NCBI GenBank assembly: GCA_016782225.1
Contig: JADDOW010000112.1
Coordinates: 21,922 to 85,921 of the forward strand
Direction of reading: 5' to 3'
Source of the DNA: Nitrososphaeraceae archaeon
GTDB taxonomy: Archaea; Thermoproteota; Nitrososphaeria; Nitrososphaerales; Nitrososphaeraceae
DNA length: 64,000 bases
Shown here: piece by piece, positions 52,356 through 61,563 of the stretch
How the letters are laid out: each line of letters begins with the position of its first letter
How positions within the stretch are numbered: the first letter of the stretch is position 1
Notes under the pieces: generated by a model
What the model was told of the DNA's origin: nothing
Databases searched by the model: none
Seen by the model: the letters and a program-made list of their open reading frames with translations, nothing else
Position numbers and translations under genes: made by a program

Positions 52356-53138
52356 TTGAGCAAGTTAGAAATTAGAAACATATCTAAAATATTCTCAATC
52401 AATAGTGACAAAGGTGAAAGAAACAAAGTTTTAGCTGTTAATAATGTAAATTTGTCAATTGAAGAAGGTGAATTTGTTTGCTTTGTCGGCCCTTCTGGAT
52501 GTGGCAAATCCACACTATTGAACATTATTGCTGGATTGGAAAAGCCTTCAAGTGGGGAGTTGGTGTTGAATGGGAGGCCGGTTTTTGAAACAGGACCTGA
52601 CAGAATAATGGTATTTCAAGAAAATGCGTTGTTTCCTTGGTTAAGTGTGATTGATAACGTTGAATTCGGACTCAAGATGGTGGGTGTTGAAAAAGAAAAA
52701 AGGCAGAAGATCGCCATGCACTATCTAGATATGATGGATCTCGGTAAATTTGCCAAATCTTATACCTATCAGCTTTCTGGTGGCATGAAACAGAGGGTTG
52801 CCATATCCCGTGCTTTATCTATGGACCCCGATGTTTTGCTAATGGATGAACCGTTTGCTGCATTGGATTCTCAAACCCGTGATTTATTATTAGTTGAACT
52901 CCAATTAATATGGGCAAAAACTAGAAAAACAATAATTTTTGTAACTCATAACATCTCTGAATCAATATGTCTAGGCGACAGGGTTGTTGTTTTTACCAAA
53001 AGACCCGCTTCTGTAAAGAAGGAGATAGTGGTTGATTATCGAAGACCGCGGTTATCTGAGGATTCAAATTTATTTGAATATGCGAGATTAGTTTTGGATG
53101 AATTAAAAACCGAAATCATCCAAAGTAAAAAAAGTTAG
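52356..53138 (+). CDS. ABC transporter ATP-binding protein, NitT/TauT/SsuB type
   Basis: ATPase subunit of 260 aa. Walker A is CFVGPSGCGKSTLLNIIAGLEKP, the signature is YQLSGGMKQRVAISRAL, Walker B is VLLMDEPFAALD, and the family mark DRIMVFQENALFPWLSVIDNVEFGLKM points to the nitrate/taurine/sulfonate/bicarbonate group. The matching permease and substrate-binding protein are not adjacent: the next gene downstream is convergent and the upstream gene is divergent. It either pairs with components elsewhere or is an orphan. The start is TTG. Confidence 0.88.
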   Translation: MSKLEIRNISKIFSINSDKGERNKVLAVNNVNLSIEEGEFVCFVGPSGCGKSTLLNIIAGLEKPSSGELVLNGRPVFETGPDRIMVFQENALFPWLSVIDNVEFGLKMVGVEKEKRQKIAMHYLDMMDLGKFAKSYTYQLSGGMKQRVAISRALSMDPDVLLMDEPFAALDSQTRDLLLVELQLIWAKTRKTIIFVTHNISESICLGDRVVVFTKRPASVKKEIVVDYRRPRLSEDSNLFEYARLVLDELKTEIIQSKKS

Positions 53139-53917
53139 ATTTTACTAATTTTTTTTAATACCTCAACACCCTCATTGAAGTTATTTGGCGATGTAATTAA
53201 CATCTGCTCCGTAATTTTCCCAATCTTGTAAATAAATTCCAGAACGTTATCTTCGTATTCTTTCCAGTCAAGTCCAATCATTTTTGCAGCCTGAATGTTT
53301 TTTTTAGATGGTATCATTACACATGGAATCAATTTTATTTTATGGGATTCCAATAACCCTTTTAGGTCTTTTACTTCTTGGAGCGTGTCAATTGATTGCG
53401 TTATCATTGCATAGGGATTTGACTTGGTTTTTTTTTTAAACTTTTTGAAATCAGATACCTTATTAGGTATTGATAAATTTAAATTTATCAACTTGTTATA
53501 CCCTAAAGAGTTCAGCATTGTAACAACCTCTGTGGGTTTTGAAAGTGACCCTTTTGTAACAGCATTAATACTTATTCGGGGCTCATCACCCATAATAAAC
53601 AATAGATCTTTTACATTCAAAGATATTGACTGGGTTGCAAATTGAATTATTGAGTTTATATTTCTGTCTCTTGTCCTAACACTACAGCTAACATTGATGT
53701 CTGCATTGTTTATGTTCTCCCTTATCAAAGCAGCTCCGTGGATACTAGAAATTCTAGGTATTCCTAAAACTGAATCCGTAATGTGTATAGATTTGGTAAA
53801 TTCCAGGATTGACCGGCTCCTGTCCAAAAACTTTTCAATTTCTTGAGATAATGTATCCATATGTATGTTTGAACCGTAAAAAATTTTAGGCGGATTAAGT
53901 TCATAAATAATTTCCAT
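53135..53917 (-). CDS. Methylenetetrahydrofolate reductase-like (MetF-like) protein
   Basis: A 260-aa TIM-barrel protein resembling the MetF FAD-linked reductase family: HITDSVLGIPRISSIHGAALI, CSVRTRDRNINSIIQFATQSISLNVKDLLFIMGDEPRIS, and QSIDTLQEVKDL. It would reduce methylene-tetrahydrofolate or tetrahydromethanopterin to the methyl form for methionine synthesis. It is shorter than bacterial MetF (about 290 aa) and divergent, so substrate and cofactor are not assured. It overlaps the convergent ABC gene by 4 nt. A TATATATA run about 27 nt upstream supports the ATG start. Confidence 0.75.
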   Translation of the reverse strand: MEIIYELNPPKIFYGSNIHMDTLSQEIEKFLDRSRSILEFTKSIHITDSVLGIPRISSIHGAALIRENINNADINVSCSVRTRDRNINSIIQFATQSISLNVKDLLFIMGDEPRISINAVTKGSLSKPTEVVTMLNSLGYNKLINLNLSIPNKVSDFKKFKKKTKSNPYAMITQSIDTLQEVKDLKGLLESHKIKLIPCVMIPSKKNIQAAKMIGLDWKEYEDNVLEFIYKIGKITEQMLITSPNNFNEGVEVLKKISKI

Positions 53918-53997
53918 CTTTTATTTTACATTAAGGAGTTTATTATATATAAAAAAAAAGTTTTTTAGATATTTTATGGTTTATATCTTTTGTATTA

Positions 53998-54585
53998 TTG
54001 ATATCCGAAAAACAATTCTATGATTTACTTTTAAATAGTGAAAGATTAAAAATTACCTCGGATAAGGATATCCTGAATATAAACAACCTAAACGTCGGGA
54101 AAATTTTTTCTAGTGTGTTGGTTATTATCCATTTTCCAGATAAAATCCCCTCAGTAATTCTAACCAAGCGTAGTTCTTTTTTAACTAATCATTCAGGGGA
54201 AATATCATTTCCCGGTGGTAAATTTTCATCCAATGACAAAACAATTTTGGATACAGCAATTAGGGAGACATATGAGGAGATAGGTATTGTTGTAGACAAA
54301 AAAAAAGTTATTGGATGCCTACAACCCACATATACTTACACTTCTAAAATATTGATATATCCTTTTGTTGCTTTAGAAGAAATAATATCTGATAATCTTA
54401 AACCAAATGTGGAGGTCGAGCAAATTATTAGTCTACCTATCGAAAAATTAATTAGATCTTTTTCTGAGGATGAGTTTCATTCAACTAAAAAATATCGAAT
54501 GTTCAAATTTTTGGTCGAGGAGTATAAAATTTGGGGTGCTACAGCAAGGATATTAAAAGACTTGCTTGATGTTATAAAGGTATGA
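53998..54585 (+). CDS. Nudix hydrolase, CoA-pyrophosphatase-like
   Basis: A 195-aa Nudix protein with the box FPGGKFSSNDKTILDTAIRETYEEIGI (about residues 74-98). The sequence before it, ILTKRSSFLTNHSGEISFPGG, is the signature of the NudL/CoA-diphosphatase group, which cleaves CoA and related nucleoside diphosphates. The start is TTG, and the gene is divergent from the MetF-like gene across an AT-rich gap of 80 nt. Its stop lies 6 nt from the convergent leuB. Confidence 0.85.
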   Translation: MISEKQFYDLLLNSERLKITSDKDILNINNLNVGKIFSSVLVIIHFPDKIPSVILTKRSSFLTNHSGEISFPGGKFSSNDKTILDTAIRETYEEIGIVVDKKKVIGCLQPTYTYTSKILIYPFVALEEIISDNLKPNVEVEQIISLPIEKLIRSFSEDEFHSTKKYRMFKFLVEEYKIWGATARILKDLLDVIKV

Positions 54586-54591
54586 CGGATA

Positions 54592-55632
54592 TTATTCATA
54601 TCCAAGCTGATCTAATATTTCTATAAATTTTTTATTAAATTCAAAGGTGGACAAATTTCCACCAATGTCTTTTGTTTTTGTGTTGTTTAAAAAGATTTTA
54701 TCCACGGCTTTATCAATTTTTATTGACTGGTTCAGTATGATTTTATCATTGTATTTTTCACCCAGCCATTCAAACATCATTTTCAGTGCCAAAATAAAAG
54801 ATGTGGGATTGGCAATATTCTTGCCTGCAATATCGAAGGCAGCACCATGAACAGGTTCAAACATGGCAAATTTATCTCCAATATTTGCAGCTGGAGCCAA
54901 ACCTATGCTTCCAGTAATTTGTGCCGCTTCATCTGAAATTATATCCCCAAACAAATTCGTTGTTAAAATTATATCAAATCGATTAGGGTTCCTTACCAGC
55001 TCCATGGAACAAGCGTCAACATACATCTCCTCTACATCTATATCAGGAAATTGTTTTGATATTTCTTTGGCTGTATCAATAAAGAGCCTATCGCTTTTTC
55101 TTAATACATTGGATTTGTGAACTATTGTTACCTTTTTATTTGCTCTTTTGCTTGCCAATTTGAAACCATATTCAGAAATCTTTCTAGAAGCTTCCCTGCT
55201 TGTTTTTCTTAAAGAGATAACAGTGTTTTCATCAGAAAAAAACTCCCATCCTACATAGAGATCTTCTGTGTTTTCTCTAACTGTTATCAAATCTACGTTT
55301 TTTGATATGGCTGGGATGTTAGGATAGTTTTTTGACGGGCGAATGTTTGCAAATAATTTAAAATACCTTCTTAAAACCAAAACAACATCAGCGGCAGATT
55401 CCCCAACGGGTGATTTCAAACAAGCTTGGGAGTCTTTTATTATGCTAAATGATGATTCTGGTAATGCTGAATTGAATTTCAATAGTGCATTGTCCCCTGC
55501 CTCTACTTTTTGTATTTCAAATTTCAAAGAGGATGATTTATCGTGTATGTTAATTAATAATCTATTTACGCATTCAGAAAGTTCGGGTCCTATTCCATCG
55601 CCTACCAGCAATGAAATTCTATAAGTTGTCAT
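54592..55632 (-). CDS. leuB: 3-isopropylmalate dehydrogenase
   Basis: NAD-dependent decarboxylating dehydrogenase of the isocitrate/isopropylmalate family, 346 aa. Motifs: LLVGDGIGPE at the N-terminus, LFANIRPSKNYPN, TVRENTEDLYVGWE, the tyrosine/lysine region VTIVHKSNVLRKSD, and NLFGDIISDEAAQITGSIGLAPAANIGD. The family also includes isocitrate and homoisocitrate dehydrogenases; position directly after leuA in an ilv-leu operon makes isopropylmalate the likely substrate. It is last in the unit, 24 nt after leuA. Confidence 0.87.
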   Translation of the reverse strand: MTTYRISLLVGDGIGPELSECVNRLLINIHDKSSSLKFEIQKVEAGDNALLKFNSALPESSFSIIKDSQACLKSPVGESAADVVLVLRRYFKLFANIRPSKNYPNIPAISKNVDLITVRENTEDLYVGWEFFSDENTVISLRKTSREASRKISEYGFKLASKRANKKVTIVHKSNVLRKSDRLFIDTAKEISKQFPDIDVEEMYVDACSMELVRNPNRFDIILTTNLFGDIISDEAAQITGSIGLAPAANIGDKFAMFEPVHGAAFDIAGKNIANPTSFILALKMMFEWLGEKYNDKIILNQSIKIDKAVDKIFLNNTKTKDIGGNLSTFEFNKKFIEILDQLGYE

Positions 55633-55656
55633 AATGGTATGAAAACAGAAACATTG

Positions 55657-57192
55657 TCAATTAACTTGATTATCCTTTTCCAATAAATTTTTTAGCATGC
55701 TTGTATTTATGGCGTCAATTACAGCTTGTACTGATGTTACTACTATATCTTTGCCGGATTTTCGTGAGGATATTACGTTACCTTCCTTATCTTCCACTTT
55801 GACTGAAACCTCTGCAGAAGCATCTGAACCTCCTGTGATTGAATCCAGTTTGTATTCTCTGATCTTTATGCTGGCAATATCATTGGCAATGGTTTGGATT
55901 GCCTTTAGTACCGCATCAACTGGACCTACACCTGTTTCTGATGCAATAAAGTCTTTGTCATGTATATTTAACTTTACGACAGCTGTAGGGATGATATGTA
56001 GACCCGTAACTATATGAAACTCGTTTAGTTTGAATTTTCCGTCAAATTTCTTGTTTTTTATTACTTCGGATGCTATGGATAATAAATCTGATGTTGTTAT
56101 CGCTTGCCCCGAGTCAGCTATTATCTTTTGTTTATCTACAATTTGTTTTAACTGTTCATCTGTAGTCCTAAGGGCAAACTCGTCTAATATTGATTTGATG
56201 CCGTGCGCTCCGGCATGTTTTCCCGCTTGTAGCCATCTCTTTCGACCGACCAAATCGGGGCTAATTGGTTCATATGTAAGAGGATTATTTAGTACTCCGT
56301 GGGTATGAATCCCTGATTCATGACCAAATGCGTTTTCGCCAATTATTGCTTTGTTTGGTTGAACGATTATTCCCATAGTGTTTGAAACAAACTTTGAAAC
56401 ATCATACAAAATAGTTGTTCTGATGTTGTGTCTGTAGTTATAAAGGCACTGTAATGCCATTACCACTTCCTCAAGTGATGCATTCCCTGCTCTTTCGCCC
56501 AATCCATTTATGGTTACATGTGCACAGGATGCCCCTGCTTCAAATCCTGCAATGGAATTTGCAACGGCAAGGCCAAAATCATTATGGCAATGCACACTTA
56601 CAGGTAAGTGGGTGTTCTCGATTACGTCATTTACTAGTTCGGAGATATACTTTGGAGTGGAATACCCTACTGTATCTGGGATGTCTATTCTATCTGCACC
56701 AGCCTCCGCTACTGCTCTGAATACTCTATTAAGGAACTGCCTGTCCGATCTTGTGGCGTCTTCTGCAGAGAACTCGACTTTTAGGCCATGCTTTTTGGCG
56801 TACTCCACAGCGGATACCGCTTTGTCCAAAACCTGTTCTCTTGTCATTTTTAGTTTATATTGTAGGTGGATATCTGATGTTGCAATAAAAGTGTGAATGT
56901 ATCTTAAATCACAATCAATTGCCATGTCTATATCATTTCGAATTGTTCGGGCTAGACCGCATATGTCCGCCTTTAGTCCCATCTTACAGATTTTTTTTAT
57001 CGCTTCTACCTCTCCCGGAGACACTACAGGAAATCCCGCCTCTATTGCGTCAACTCCAAGATCATCAAGCTTCATTGCGATGTCTATTTTCTGAGATGGA
57101 GAAACTGAAACCCCTGGGGTCTGTTCCCCATCTCTCAGTGTGGTATCAAAAATTCTGACCTTTCGGCCATTAGAGCTCATCATTGATTGCAC
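55657..57192 (-). CDS. leuA: 2-isopropylmalate synthase
   Basis: Condenses acetyl-CoA with 2-oxoisovalerate, the first committed step to leucine. The 511-aa protein has the barrel start FDTTLRDGEQTPGVSVSPSQK, the metal ligands in VSVHCHNDFGLAVANSIAGFEAGA, NGLGERAGNASLEEVVMAL and HESGIHTHGV, and a C-terminal LeuA-dimer regulatory domain from about residue 375 (for leucine feedback in this family). The ORF-track ATG overlaps ilvN by 23 nt; ATGs 3 and 4 codons later would reduce the overlap to 11-14 nt. Citramalate synthase is the alternative, but context supports LeuA. Confidence 0.9.
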   Translation of the reverse strand: MQSMMSSNGRKVRIFDTTLRDGEQTPGVSVSPSQKIDIAMKLDDLGVDAIEAGFPVVSPGEVEAIKKICKMGLKADICGLARTIRNDIDMAIDCDLRYIHTFIATSDIHLQYKLKMTREQVLDKAVSAVEYAKKHGLKVEFSAEDATRSDRQFLNRVFRAVAEAGADRIDIPDTVGYSTPKYISELVNDVIENTHLPVSVHCHNDFGLAVANSIAGFEAGASCAHVTINGLGERAGNASLEEVVMALQCLYNYRHNIRTTILYDVSKFVSNTMGIIVQPNKAIIGENAFGHESGIHTHGVLNNPLTYEPISPDLVGRKRWLQAGKHAGAHGIKSILDEFALRTTDEQLKQIVDKQKIIADSGQAITTSDLLSIASEVIKNKKFDGKFKLNEFHIVTGLHIIPTAVVKLNIHDKDFIASETGVGPVDAVLKAIQTIANDIASIKIREYKLDSITGGSDASAEVSVKVEDKEGNVISSRKSGKDIVVTSVQAVIDAINTSMLKNLLEKDNQVN

Positions 57193-57703
57193 CTCTCGCC
57201 AATGCTGATACCCCAGTTCGAGCTACTTGTATTATTCCATAGCTTGAGACTAGGTTTTTAAAAGCGTCAATCTTATCTGGAGTTCCTATTAGTTCAACTG
57301 TAATGGTTTCATTGCTAATGTCCATTATATTTCCCCTGTATATTGATGCAAAGTTGGCTATCTCGATTCTCGTCGTTGGATCTTTCGCATTCATCTTAAT
57401 CAGGGCTAGTTCTCTGTATACTGCGTTTTCTTTGTCTAAAACGTTAACTTGGATTACATCAATTGTTTTTCTTAATTGTTTTACTAGTTGTTCCAATGTT
57501 TTTACGTCTGATTTAGTTGTTATGGTCATTCTGGATAAGTCCGGTTTTTCAGTGATTCCGACAGTAATGCTTTCAATGTTGAAGTTTCTTGACCTAAAAA
57601 GATTAGTAATTCTAAACAAAACCCCGGGTTTGTTTTCTACAATAACTGACAAGATATAGAGGGTGGTATTGCTAATGTTTGTAAAAATGGGTTTGCTATC
57701 CAT
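57170..57703 (-). CDS. ilvN: Acetolactate synthase small (regulatory) subunit
   Basis: Valine-sensing regulatory subunit of acetohydroxyacid synthase. The N-terminal ACT domain is clear (LSVIVENKPGVLFRITNLFRSRNFNIESITVGITEKPDLSRMTI), followed by VNVLDKENAVYRELALIKMNAK and the C-terminal second domain (ISNETITVELIGTPDKIDAFKNLVSSYGIIQVARTGVSALARG). 177 aa is typical. It sits 6 nt after ilvB and overlaps leuA, all in one minus-strand operon. Confidence 0.95.
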   Translation of the reverse strand: MDSKPIFTNISNTTLYILSVIVENKPGVLFRITNLFRSRNFNIESITVGITEKPDLSRMTITTKSDVKTLEQLVKQLRKTIDVIQVNVLDKENAVYRELALIKMNAKDPTTRIEIANFASIYRGNIMDISNETITVELIGTPDKIDAFKNLVSSYGIIQVARTGVSALARGAINDEL

Positions 57704-57709
57704 ATAAGA

Positions 57710-59401
57710 TCATGCACCTACGACCATATCTTTTAACCCTGTACCTGGGGCAACAAATGGGTACACATCTTCATTGGGGTCAATTGGAATATCGATTACT
57801 GTAGCTATATTTGAATTTACGGCGGTTTTTACTGCCTTTTCTAACTCCTCCATTGACTGAACACGAATACCCTGAGCACCATATGCTTCTGCAATTTTGC
57901 AATAATCCGGAGTGTTCTTTTGGTGTACTCCGCTATATCTCCTGTTGTAGAAGGTACGCTGCCACTGGGCAACCATTCCTAACATGTAGTTATTTAGTAT
58001 AAAAACAATTACGGGAAGATCTTCTAGAACTGATACCGCCAGTGAATTTTCAGTCATATTAAATGAGCCGTCGCCTGCAATATCTACTACAGGAACGTTA
58101 TTTCTCGCAGCTTTTGCTCCAATCGATGCCGGAAACCCAAAACCCATAGTTCCTAATCCTGTAGAACTAAAGAATGTGCCTGGCGTAATGACATCAAAAT
58201 GCAAAGATGCCCACATTTGACATTGACCCACTTCAGTTGTAACTATTCCGTCTGCGGGTAATATTTCCCTTAATTTTTTTAAAGCTTTTTTAGCCGTAAT
58301 TTCCCTTGAATAGTCCTTTAGGGTATCTTCATAATATGATACTAATTCTTTTTTTCTGTTTAGCCATTGCTTAGAAACCTCTTCGTCGGATTTGAATGTT
58401 TTTGGTATCATTTTAATTAATGTTCTCAATGATGATTTTACGTCACCAATTACCGCTGCGTTTACTGCTTTGTTTTTGCCTATTTCAGCTGGATCTATGT
58501 CAAAATGAATTACGTTGATGTCTTTACCAAATTCGTCGAATCTTCCTACTGTCCTATCGGAAAACCTGGCACCTATTGCCATTATGCAATCTGCCTCAAG
58601 TATCATTCTATTTGCCTCAGCATGTCCGTGCATACCTATAGGCCCTAAAGCTAAATGATGGTTTTCAGGAAACGCCCCTTTACCTTTGAATGTTGTGACT
58701 ACGGGAATTGTTAGCAACTCCGCCAGTGCCTGCAACTCCGAAAAAGCACCTGAAAGAATCACCCCGCCGCCTGCCATAATTACGGGTTTTTCCGCCTTCA
58801 ACAGCATTTCGCAAGCCTTATTTATCTCTGATAAGTCAGGATCAACAACTGGATTATATCCTCTAACCTTTATGTATTCTGGAAAATCTATCTTTGTTAC
58901 TTGCTGTTGTATGTCTTTTGGAATGTCAATTAGCACGGGACCTGGCCTCCCACTTTCAGCAATATAGAATGACTTTTTGACCATCTCAGGTATCTCGGAG
59001 GCATGTCTGGGCTGAAAAGCATATTTTGTACAGGGATTAGTTATTCCAATAATGTCAATTTCCTGAAAAGCGTCTTTTCCTATCATTGGTAATGCCACTT
59101 GGCCGGTTACAGCTACAATTGGGGCAGAATCAGCATAGGCTGTGGCGATTCCGGTTACAAGATTGGTCGCTCCTGGCCCTGAGGTGGCAAAACATACCCC
59201 TGCCTTTCTTTTTATTCTAGCATATCCATCAGCCATATGAGCGGCAGATTGCTCATGCCTAACCAATATGTGTCTTATTTTGGAGTCAACTAATGCATCA
59301 TAAATTGGAAGATTGGCTCCTCCAGGAAGACCAAAGATATACTCTACCTTTTCTCTTTCTAAGGCAGATAATAATGCAGATGCGCCAGATATTTCACTCA
59401 T
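57710..59401 (-). CDS. ilvB: Acetolactate synthase large (catalytic) subunit
   Basis: Thiamine-diphosphate enzyme making 2-acetolactate or 2-aceto-2-hydroxybutyrate for Val, Leu and Ile. The 563-aa protein has the N-terminal catalytic glutamate region HILVRHEQSAAHMADGYAR, the FAD-type middle domain (IMAIGARFSDRTVG), and the ThDP motif VVDIAGDGSFNMTENSLAVSVLEDLPVIVFILNNYMLG. It is first in ilvB-ilvN-leuA-leuB; about 200 nt of AT-rich DNA upstream holds TATA-like runs and no other gene. The start is an ATG. Confidence 0.96.
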   Translation of the reverse strand: MSEISGASALLSALEREKVEYIFGLPGGANLPIYDALVDSKIRHILVRHEQSAAHMADGYARIKRKAGVCFATSGPGATNLVTGIATAYADSAPIVAVTGQVALPMIGKDAFQEIDIIGITNPCTKYAFQPRHASEIPEMVKKSFYIAESGRPGPVLIDIPKDIQQQVTKIDFPEYIKVRGYNPVVDPDLSEINKACEMLLKAEKPVIMAGGGVILSGAFSELQALAELLTIPVVTTFKGKGAFPENHHLALGPIGMHGHAEANRMILEADCIMAIGARFSDRTVGRFDEFGKDINVIHFDIDPAEIGKNKAVNAAVIGDVKSSLRTLIKMIPKTFKSDEEVSKQWLNRKKELVSYYEDTLKDYSREITAKKALKKLREILPADGIVTTEVGQCQMWASLHFDVITPGTFFSSTGLGTMGFGFPASIGAKAARNNVPVVDIAGDGSFNMTENSLAVSVLEDLPVIVFILNNYMLGMVAQWQRTFYNRRYSGVHQKNTPDYCKIAEAYGAQGIRVQSMEELEKAVKTAVNSNIATVIDIPIDPNEDVYPFVAPGTGLKDMVVGA

Positions 59402-59601
59402 TAATTATCAAAACAACTCCTAACTAAAATATTTAAAATTTAGATTGGTAAAAAATTTTTAAACGAAAATATAATGCCATATGTTATGTCATAATTAGCT
59501 GATTTTTCCAATACCATTGAATGTCTGTTCTTTGTTTTAATTTATACGTTTTGTTGATAATTGACTTGAGATAAAAAGATAAAATTTACCTAGTTTATTT
59601 G

Positions 59602-60441
59602 TCATTGCTTTTTGTTTTCGATTTGTTTTTCGTATTGGATTTTGCTGTTTGCCTTGGATTCTGTTACAAATAGATCATAGGCCTCCTGGAAATTGTAATT
59701 CTCATGTACTATTGATCTTATTGCTTTGATCATCGCAACAGGATGGTCTGATTGCCAAATGTTTCTCCCCATATCTACACCAGACGCACCATCATTTATC
59801 GCGTCAAAAGTCAATTGCAATGCGTCTCTCTCGGAAGTTTTTTTGCCTCCCGCTATAATTATAGGAATAGGGCAGCTTTCAACCACCTTTGTAAAATCTT
59901 TGCAATAATATGTTTTTACTATGTGCGCTCCCAGCTCAGATGCTATTCTGCATGCCAATCCCAAATATCTTGAATCCCTGGACATTTCTTTCCCAACTGC
60001 AGTTACGGCCAAAACAGGGATTCCGTATTTTTCCCCATTGTCGACCAATTTCGATAAATTAGATAGTGTTTGAGACTCGTATTTGCTACCTATAAAAATG
60101 GATAATGCCAGACATGAGGCATTCAATTTAATTGATTCTTCTATGGATGTGACAATTGTTTCCTTAGATAGATCTTCCCCAATAATGCTTGAACCCCCTG
60201 AAACTCTTAAAACTATTGGTACGTTGCTTTCCGGGGGCACGGAAGTTCTTAGGATACCTCTTGTAAGCATTATGGAATCTGCGTGATTTAATAATGGCTT
60301 TATGGTCTCCCTTGGGTTTTCAAGCCTTTCTGTAGGTCCTAGAAAATAACCATGATCCACTGCCAGCATAACACAGCGACCATTATCTGGTTTAATTATT
60401 TTTGAAAATCTGTTTTTCATTCCCCAATCCATTTGATTCAC
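59602..60441 (-). CDS. LsrF-type class I aldolase/thiolase
   Basis: A 279-aa TIM-barrel protein of the DeoC/FbaB-LsrF family. The sequence follows bacterial LsrF closely as I remember it: MDWGMKNRFSKIIKPDNGRCVMLAVDHGYFLGPTERLE, HADSIMLTRGILRTSVPPESN, the Schiff-base lysine region GAHIVKTYYCKDF, PIIIAGGKKTSERDALQ and GVDMGRNIWQSDHPVAMIKAI. LsrF breaks down phosphorylated autoinducer-2 products in enteric bacteria; such a role is not expected here. It may serve as a sugar-phosphate aldolase or thiolase. It lies about 40 nt downstream of a zinc alcohol dehydrogenase on the same strand. Confidence 0.83.
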   Translation of the reverse strand: MNQMDWGMKNRFSKIIKPDNGRCVMLAVDHGYFLGPTERLENPRETIKPLLNHADSIMLTRGILRTSVPPESNVPIVLRVSGGSSIIGEDLSKETIVTSIEESIKLNASCLALSIFIGSKYESQTLSNLSKLVDNGEKYGIPVLAVTAVGKEMSRDSRYLGLACRIASELGAHIVKTYYCKDFTKVVESCPIPIIIAGGKKTSERDALQLTFDAINDGASGVDMGRNIWQSDHPVAMIKAIRSIVHENYNFQEAYDLFVTESKANSKIQYEKQIENKKQ

Positions 60442-60481
60442 TTCTATTGTCTTTCTTTGGATATTATAAAAATTTTAGTAA

Positions 60482-61525
60482 TCAATCTGGTGAGGTTATT
60501 ATTATTTTCATTGAATCTTTTGCTTTGTGTGCATACTCTAAAGCATCAAATGAATCACTTAAACTAAATTTATGAGTTATCAGGGGTTCAATATCTATTA
60601 TATTATTTTCGAGTAAGGTTATTGTTTGGTATATCTCTTTTTCAGATGTGGCATAGCTAGGAATAATCTTCAATTCTTTTGAATAAATCAAATTTAAATC
60701 GATTCTTAAATCAGATTCTTTTGAAGGGACGCCAAAAAGGGACACAGCTCCACCTCTTCTAGTAATTTCTATGGATTTAACAAATGCATCTAGATTACTA
60801 GTGGATATTATCGAGATGTCTGACCCCCTCTGCCCAACACTAGAGAATACTTTATTACTAAACTCATTGGCGTCATTATCTTTTAGATTTATTGTGGTAA
60901 TGCCTGGGTCCATTTTTTTTGCAAAGTTTAACCTAAATTCATTTATGTCTACTATAACTATTTTTGAAGCCCCAAAAAGCTTAGCTAAAATCATGTGAAT
61001 TAAACCTGTGGGCCCAGCACCAAAAATCGCAATTTTATCTGCCTTCTTGAGGTTCAGTTTATTTATTGATCTAAGACAACACGCGATGGGTTCTATCAGG
61101 GCCGCTTGATTGAAGTTGACGTTATCTGGAAGTTTTACTAGGCCTCCCCGAAGGACGTTCCATTCTGGTACAAGAATGTATTCTGACAATCCTGAAGGTT
61201 CTATGTTACTTGATTGGTATTTCTCACACATTGTAAAATCATCGTTATAGCAATAATGACATGAATAACAAGGGACATGGTGATGAATGAAAACTCTTTC
61301 CCCTGCACTGAATGTCTTTAAGTTTTCTCCAACTTCTGTTATTTCCCCTGCCGGTTCATGGCCTATTTTGGAGGACCTCATTCCATAGTTGCCAAATATT
61401 TTTTCTAAATCCGATCCACAAATACCACAAGTTTTCATCCTAACTAGTACATCATTTTTACCCACTTTGGGTAAATCTCTATTTACTATTTTTACTACTT
61501 TATTGTCAAGTATTGCTGTCTTCAT
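60482..61525 (-). CDS. Zinc-dependent alcohol dehydrogenase (MDR family)
   Basis: A 347-aa medium-chain dehydrogenase of the threonine/sorbitol dehydrogenase type. The catalytic zinc site is CGICGSD plus GHEPAG near residues 35-60; the structural zinc loop is CYSCHYCYNDDFTMC (four cysteines). The cofactor-binding fold is IAIFGAGPTGLIHMILAKLFGASKIVIVDINEFRL, where the Asp suggests NAD. The substrate is unknown; its neighbour, an LsrF-type aldolase, suggests that the two act in one sugar or polyol route. The start is an ATG. Confidence 0.88.
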   Translation of the reverse strand: MKTAILDNKVVKIVNRDLPKVGKNDVLVRMKTCGICGSDLEKIFGNYGMRSSKIGHEPAGEITEVGENLKTFSAGERVFIHHHVPCYSCHYCYNDDFTMCEKYQSSNIEPSGLSEYILVPEWNVLRGGLVKLPDNVNFNQAALIEPIACCLRSINKLNLKKADKIAIFGAGPTGLIHMILAKLFGASKIVIVDINEFRLNFAKKMDPGITTINLKDNDANEFSNKVFSSVGQRGSDISIISTSNLDAFVKSIEITRRGGAVSLFGVPSKESDLRIDLNLIYSKELKIIPSYATSEKEIYQTITLLENNIIDIEPLITHKFSLSDSFDALEYAHKAKDSMKIIITSPD

Positions 61526-61563
61526 CTATAACTAACAGATAATCTCATATCCTAAAATATTTG

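Noticed and set aside
55343-55624. 93-aa plus-strand ORF
   Set aside because: Antisense shadow of leuB.
56510-56896. 128-aa plus-strand ORF
   Set aside because: Antisense to leuA, whose motifs are unambiguous.
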